In this document: positions 5,820 to 11,179 of the stretch, in pieces
Numbering within the stretch: the first letter of the stretch is position 1
Layout: every line of letters starts with the position of its first letter
Assembly: GCA_000697455.1 (NCBI GenBank)
Contig: JNET01035416.1
Location: 1-11,179 of the forward strand
From: Basidiobolus heterosporus B8920
Taxonomy: Eukaryota > Basidiobolomycota > Basidiobolomycetes > Basidiobolales > Basidiobolaceae
Direction of reading: 5' to 3'
Length of the DNA stretch: 11,179 nucleotides
Position numbers and translations under genes: made by a program
Notes under the pieces: generated by a model
The model's database searches: none
Told to the model about the DNA's origin: nothing
What the model saw: the letters and a program-made list of their open reading frames with translations, nothing else

Positions 5820-7322
5820 TTACCCGGCAAGGTTGATTTTCACGGATTTAACTTGAGTATACAAATCCAAGGCATACTTGCCTAATTCACGTCCAATACC
5901 GGATTCCTTATAACCACCAAATGGTGTGCTAGCATCGAACGAATTGTAGCAGTTCACCCAAACAGTGCCGGCCTGGAGATCGTTAGAAACTCTAATAGCC
6001 TTTGAAACGTCCTTGGTGAAGACAGCAGCAGCTAAGCCGTATTCAGTACAGTGAGCCTTCTCAATTACCTCATTTTCATCCTTGAACTTAGTGATAGCAA
6101 CAACAGGGCCAAAGATTTCCTCTTTCATGATCTTCATATCCTCACGAACATCAGTGAAGATGGTAGGCTCAACGAAATAGCCAACCTTACCCCATCTACC
6201 ACCGCCCAACTGACAGGTGGCTCCTTCCTTCTTACCGGCCTCAATGTAGCTCATGACACGGTCAAACTGCAGCTTAGACACCAAGGGCCCTTGAGTAGTC
6301 TCGGGGTGGAATGGGTCTCCAAGCTTGATGGAGGATGCCTTCTTCTTGAATTTCTCCAAGAACTCGTCGTAAATACCTTCTTGAACGTAAATTCTGGATC
6401 CGGCACAGCATGTTTGTCCATGATTAAAGAAGATGCCAGTACTAGCCCAATCAACAGCCTTATCAACATCAGCATCAGCAAAAACGATGTTAGGGCTCTT
6501 GCCTCCTAATTCCAAGGAGATCTTCTTGAGGTTGCTATCCGCAGCAGCCTTCATGATGGTACGACCCGTAATGGTAGAGCCCGTGAAAGCAATTTTGTGA
6601 ACATCTGCGTGAGAAGCCAGTGCTGCACCAGCAACTCTACCGAAACCATTGATAATATTAACAACACCTGGTGGAAATCCAGCTTCCTTGATAAGACGAG
6701 CAACATATAGACCAGTTAAAGGAGTTTGCTCAGCAAGCTTCATGACTACAGCGTTACCAGTGGCAAGAGCGGGGCCAAGTTTCCAGGATTGCATTAAAAG
6801 GGGGAAGTTCCAGGGAATAATACAACCAACGACACCAATGGGTTCGTGGCGAGTATAACAAAATTGTTCCGGGTTAGCGGTTTGAATAACTTTCCCATGA
6901 ATCTTATCGGCCCAGCCTGCATAGTAACGGTAGCACTCAATTGCAAGGCGGATATCAGCGTCCTTAGCATCAGCAACAGTTTTTCCGTTGTCAAGAGATT
7001 CAAGGGCGGCTAACTCGTCAGCATTTTGTTCCATTAATTCAGCCAATTTGTAAAGTAAGCGGCCACGCTCAGGGCCAGTAGTCTTGGCCCAAACATCGTA
7101 GAATGCACTAGAGGCAGCCTTGACGGCAATATCAATATCCTTCTCATCGGCCTCGGCCACTTGACAGATGACCTCCTCAGTAACAGGATTTACGGTATCG
7201 AAAGACTTGCCGCTTTGGGAAGCGACAAATTCACCATTGATAAATAGGTTGGTGTTCACCAAAATGGAGTTACCATTAGGTAATTGAAGAGTTTGAGATG
7301 TGGTGTCTTTGCTAACGCCCAT
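5820..7322 (-). CDS. NAD-dependent aldehyde dehydrogenase, class 1/2 (ALDH1/ALDH2 type)
   Basis: An intronless 500-residue protein, the standard length for this family, which oxidises aldehydes to carboxylic acids with NAD(P)+. Key residues are in place: Asn172 in PWNFP, Lys195 in VVMKLAEQTP, the nucleotide-binding turn GFGRVAG (226-232) and FTGST (246-250), the general base Glu271 in ELGGKSP, the nucleophile Cys305 in GQTCCAGSR, and Glu402/Phe404 in EEIFGPV. The C-terminus shows no peroxisomal tripeptide, and the 500-residue form has no convincing mitochondrial presequence, so it is probably cytosolic (inference). The frame stays open 63 codons further upstream to an ATG at 7511. The start at 7322 is preferred because it gives the family length, has the good context ACCATGG, and lies 57 nt after a TATA box that sits inside the extension. 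Substrate cannot be told from sequence; acetaldehyde or longer aldehydes are possible. Confidence 0.93.
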   Translation of the reverse strand: MGVSKDTTSQTLQLPNGNSILVNTNLFINGEFVASQSGKSFDTVNPVTEEVICQVAEADEKDIDIAVKAASSAFYDVWAKTTGPERGRLLYKLAELMEQNADELAALESLDNGKTVADAKDADIRLAIECYRYYAGWADKIHGKVIQTANPEQFCYTRHEPIGVVGCIIPWNFPLLMQSWKLGPALATGNAVVMKLAEQTPLTGLYVARLIKEAGFPPGVVNIINGFGRVAGAALASHADVHKIAFTGSTITGRTIMKAAADSNLKKISLELGGKSPNIVFADADVDKAVDWASTGIFFNHGQTCCAGSRIYVQEGIYDEFLEKFKKKASSIKLGDPFHPETTQGPLVSKLQFDRVMSYIEAGKKEGATCQLGGGRWGKVGYFVEPTIFTDVREDMKIMKEEIFGPVVAITKFKDENEVIEKAHCTEYGLAAAVFTKDVSKAIRVSNDLQAGTVWVNCYNSFDASTPFGGYKESGIGRELGKYALDLYTQVKSVKINLAG

Positions 7323-7372
7323 GGTTGTAGTTTGAAATGGCTTGATGATGTTGGCAGGGTAATTTTGACCTC

Positions 7373-7379
7373 TTTTATA
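7373..7379 (-). promoter_or_regulatory. TATA box of aldehyde dehydrogenase gene
   Basis: TATAAAA on the minus strand begins 57 nt before the ATG at 7322. The spacing is similar to the two perilipin genes (68 and 82 nt). A CCAAT pentamer on the same strand lies at 7576-7572. Confidence 0.55.
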
Positions 7380-7511
7380 CTTGACTGGAGGTTGGAATCC
7401 ATCCCGATGAGAAGAAAAATAACTTGCTAGTGTGACACAGTCAGCTTCCTTACCATAAATACCAGGCTGTTTGACTTCGGTGAGACCGTGGTTGAAACCC
7501 TCACCCAACAT

Positions 7512-8558
7512 TTATAGCTGAACCATTGTTAATCCAAGAAAATACCATTTATATCAAAACCAATATCTGTCATTGGCTGAATGATGCTAATTCTGGTCAT
7601 TTAGAGAGATTAGCAGATTGGAGGTGAGATCCTGGTCTGTTTAGTGCCCAAACTACTAACAATTTCTTAATGCTAACGTAAACTCTGATCCCAATGTGGA
7701 TAGGTATAATAATGAATCTTACGCTTAATCTAGTGATATAATTAATTCCATCAAGCCAAAGGCCGAACGTATTTTCGAGGTATGCTCAAGGCCAGGAGTA
7801 GTGTCCAGACCGAGTGCCTTCACGGGGCATAATGTGGATTACTCGCGCTCAATACTTTCCTCACGAGGAAACTGTTATCTACTCGTCCAGGAGTAGATTA
7901 AATAGACATCGGAGTGGTGCTAGCCAGTGTCTCAAACAGAGGGTTGTCAAGTTGCAATGTAAAGGTATAAGCCTCATAAATTGCCAGTATAAGAGGCTTA
8001 AAAGCAGACTATAGATTTGCTGGACTTTTGTTGCAGGCATCTTCGCTTAAATCTATTATCAACAGAATGGCAGAGTGTATGGAGCTGGCGAGAAGTTATT
8101 GGTAGATATAAGATCAATTGCTGCGTTCTTCGATTTTTCTTGACAGCATAATATCTAGGATGGAAACCAAATAAATGCTAGTAACTAATACTCATCAGCC
8201 ACATCTATGATACCGCATTCACAAGGAGATTTCCGTGTAATGCAATAATTCAATTAATCACAACTATCGTGACTAGAATTCTGATTTATTCTGGCTCCAT
8301 GATTATATTACAATCTGCGTATTCATTTTACGTAGATGTTTAAGTCAGAAGTTCCTTCAACTTAAATTTCATTACTACCTAGTACATTAAGACAGCGGAG
8401 AGAGAAGCTCAATCTAAGGAGAATTTGAAGTGCTTCTGTTTGCAATTGAAGCCTATTGAGTATTCACTCCCTCAAAAGAACTTGAAAAGTATTTATCTAA
8501 CACAAACATAAAGTATTCAAGTCCATCTCGCATACAAATCATTTTTTAAATATCCAGT
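7512..8558. other. long divergent intergenic region, ALDH / SEC24
   Basis: About 1.05 kb (1.24 kb from the preferred ALDH start) with no gene I can support. Around 7730-8010 base composition is somewhat richer in GC and one frame stays open for about 54 codons without an ATG or recognisable motif. The SEC24-proximal part is AT-rich, without a clear TATA box. No tRNA, snRNA or transposon remnant was recognised. Confidence 0.5.
7968..8000. repeat. 8-bp inverted repeat (possible hairpin)
   Basis: TAAGCCTC (7968-7975) and GAGGCTTA (7993-8000) are perfect complements separated by 17 bases, in a non-coding stretch. It could be a factor site, part of a small RNA, or chance. Confidence 0.3.
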
Positions 8559-11179
8559 ATGGATTCACAACAGCAACCATACAACCAATATTCTTATGGA
8601 GACCCTCATTCAAGCCAAGGTCGTCCGATAAATCAGATGCAACCGAGACCTCAGAATTATAACACTTCCTCTATCCCTGGTACCAATGCAATGCGACCAC
8701 CTGCTCCTGGGGATCAACGCCCACCCTCTCTAAACCCTGGAATGCGTCCACCTGGAAACAGGCCTCCAATGCCTGGTAACTCGGGACACCTACCTCCTGG
8801 TCAACGCCCCGTAGTGACTCCTCATTCCCACGTCCCTAATTACCAGCGTCCTCCAGTAGGAGGTATTAGTCCACAAGGTATTTCAAGTATATCAGTATCT
8901 CCTTGAGTACATCATCTTTAATATATACTGAATTTTAGGTAATCTACAGCGCCCAGCTCAGCCGATTTCTGGCGTCGTCCCACCATTGCCCCAAAATAGT
9001 AGTAATTCCTTACCACGCTCCACTCATCACCCTAATGGAATACCTCATCCTGGGAGACCACTTGTTAACTCTGCCGGCTTTCCTCCTCATCCACAAGGTG
9101 CCTCTCACCAAGGTGTTTCTGCCCCTCAACGACCCGGTGGTCAACCTATTCTTGGACCGGGCCTTCCTAGACCAATGAACCCTAATGATCAATTATCCAA
9201 CCAGATGGGCAACCTCAACTTGCAACAAAACCAGCACTTTGAAGTAAGAGTCTTCTATCCACTTCCCTACACTATATGTATATACTCACCGGAATTAATC
9301 TTATATCAATGAAGCACCCGAACATAAACAGGCCAGCTGCCAGACCTAAGCGTGTATTTTTGGGTCCTGACGGTAATCCAGTGAACCCTGCTGGGTTTCC
9401 TAATACTCAACCACCTCCAAGTGCTCCAAGTTCGTTGAATGCACAACAACATGCCCCTCCGTTGTATAGCCCTATGGGAAACCAAGTGCCGGTTCAAAAT
9501 CCAGCAATGACTAACTTCCGGCCTGCTTCAAGCCAGCAACATCCGCAAAGTATGATGCGACCCTCTAACCAACCAGTTCCACCTGGTGTTGGTAGACCTA
9601 CTATGGAAAACCCACCTAGAAATCGAATCGATCCTGATCAGATACCTTCCCCAATTACGGTCCAAGAACAAAATCAAAAGAATTTCATCGATGCACCATT
9701 CATGACTTACTCGAGAACAAATGTTCCCCTGGCCAGCAGTGATTTCAAAGCTATTGACGAAGGTACGAGTAAAGTCATACATGTGCTGTGTAACTTTGTC
9801 CAACCCAGTGAAATACTATTGATATAGGTTGCTCTAATCCGAGATTTATGCGGATGACTATGTATAACGTTCCAGCTACAACAGACTTGCTACAGAATTC
9901 CGATCTACCATTAGGTATGATTATACAACCTTTGGCAGAACTACGTAGGGATGAGGTACATTAGATCTGGATTTACTTGGCAGTGTATCTTCGGGCAATT
10001 ACTCAATTCTTCTATATTATGATTTGATTTAGGCACCTCTTGAATTGGTGGATTTCGGAGAGAACGGACCTATTCGTTGTAATCGTTGTCAAGCTTATAT
10101 TAATCCGTTTGTCACATTTGTTGATGGCGGCCGAAAATTTGTCTGCAACCTCTGCCAATTTGCTAATGAAGGTATAGTTGACTTTAGAAAGGATTTATCT
10201 TAAAGCAATACTTAAAGGACGATATCGTGTTTCATTAGTACCTGAGGAGTACTTTTGTAATCTGGACATGAATGGCCGTCGTTTGGATATTGAGATGAGA
10301 CCAGAATTACGATTTGGAAGTGTCGAATTTGTTGCCACTAAGGTATCTTATCTGTGTACTTAATGATGTTTATACAACGGCGTAGTAACATAACTCTGTT
10401 TATAGGATTACTGTAATCGTCCTCCTGTTCCCGCTTCATTCGTATTTGCGATTGATGTCTCGTGGAACTCTATCCAGAGTGGAATGTTGCCCGCCTGTAT
10501 CCAAGCGGTTCGTGAAGCTATCTACTCGGGTAAAGGAATCGAGCCAGGAATTAGAGTGGGTATCTTAACTTACGACAGAAGCGTTCATTTCTACAACCTT
10601 TCGGTAAGAAAATCTCAATTCACTTCATCTGACAACGCAACTAGACTGATGAATCATTGTTTAGCCAAATTTGGAGCAAGCACAAATGATGGTCGTCCCT
10701 GATGTATTTGACATGTTTGTACCTTTAAATGAAGGCTTCTTTGTCGATCCCATAGAATCAAGGTAACCCGAGGTTTTTTTACTTGGTGCCGGCAAGTCTA
10801 CTAACGCTCAATGTCTACAACAAAAAATTGTTGCAGGGACATTATTGAGAATCTGCTCGAGAGCTTACCCGCTATGTTTGCCAATAACCGTATAGTTGAG
10901 CCGGTTCTCGGGGCAGCGATGCAGTCTGCGCATATGGCATTGGTTAGTACTTATAGGATTCTGTTGTTTTAACGTAGATTAATTTTTGATGTAATACCGA
11001 ATTAATAGAAGGACCTTGGTGGAAAAATATTTGTATTCCACACCACTTTACCTATCTTTGGACCCGGTGCACTTAAGAACAGAGATGATCCTAAACTTGT
11101 TGGAACCGATAAAGAGAACTCCCTTTACACTCCCCAAGATCCGTTTTACAAAACTCTTGCTACTGACATGGTTGAATCT
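8559..11179 (+). CDS. SEC24: COPII cargo-adaptor SEC24, C/D (Lst1/Sfb3) class, 3' end outside window
   Basis: Ten exons are visible: 8559-8877, 8939-9243, 9315-9762, 9828-9955, 10033-10171, 10239-10342, 10406-10603, 10665-10762, 10837-10942 and 11009-11179 (continuing). They join in frame into 672 residues; the family has about 930-1,100, so roughly the last third is missing. Introns are 61-77 nt, and the one after exon 8 has a perfect TACTAAC. Residues 1 to about 340 are a Pro/Gln/Asn-rich disordered region ending in RNRIDPDQIPSPI. Then come SNPRFMR, the zinc finger with Cys416/Cys419 and Cys438/Cys441, and the trunk (vWA-like) domain from about residue 489 (VPASFVFAIDVS), with MMVVPDVFDMFVPL and LKNRDDPKLVGTDKE. 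These match human SEC24C/D better than SEC24A/B. It pairs with Sec23 in the COPII inner coat at ER exit sites and selects cargo. Confidence 0.93.

Noticed and set aside
6051-6509. 152-residue open frame antisense to the aldehyde dehydrogenase
   Set aside because: It mirrors the codon structure of the conserved dehydrogenase gene on the other strand.
7814-8014. 66-residue open frame in the ALDH-SEC24 intergenic region
   Set aside because: Its composition is not protein-like, it matches no family, and it has no clear promoter or splice context.
10604-10702. Continuation of the SEC24 frame through GTAAGA to a stop at 10702
   Set aside because: Splicing 10604-10664 restores the conserved SEC24 sequence NLEQAQMMVVPD, so this is read-through into an intron.

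Overview
This 11.2 kb window is nuclear DNA from a fungus. It is AT-rich between genes. Its introns are short (61-77 nt), with GT...AG ends and several perfect TACTAAC branch points, and the predicted mRNAs end with AATAAA signals. One perilipin pair is of the fungal CAP20/MPL1 kind. The UBC12 and SEC24 proteins look unusually animal-like, which hints at an early-diverging (non-Dikarya) lineage, but I cannot fix the phylum from sequence alone.

Layout. 1-272: possibly the last intron and 3' end of a gene that starts left of the window (weak). 516-1379 (+): promoter and coding region of an intronless perilipin-family gene. 1824-2542 (+): a second, tandem perilipin paralogue with its own promoter. 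3013-3754 (+): UBC12, the NEDD8-conjugating enzyme, in four exons. 4053-5312 (-): PUS3/DEG1-type tRNA pseudouridine synthase, intronless, convergent with UBC12. 5820-7322 (-): an intronless class 1/2 aldehyde dehydrogenase. About 1.2 kb of divergent intergenic DNA follows. 8559 to the right edge (+): SEC24 of the C/D (Lst1/Sfb3) class, with ten exons visible and the C-terminal part beyond the window.

The genes do not form one pathway. Neddylation, tRNA modification and COPII trafficking are housekeeping functions, and their genes lack an obvious TATA box. The two perilipins (lipid-droplet coat proteins) and the aldehyde dehydrogenase have clear TATA boxes and no introns, as expected of inducible, highly expressed genes. 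In two cases (first perilipin, ALDH) the TATA box shows that the longest ORF overstates the protein N-terminus.

I found no mobile element, CRISPR, rRNA or convincing tRNA. The most interesting signal is the tandem perilipin pair: its two promoters carry a cluster of CATGTG/CACGTG E-boxes that resemble the yeast UAS-INO site (CATGTGAAAT) for bHLH regulators of lipid genes. This would be a lipid-responsive lipid-droplet locus. I did not find a wholly new system.
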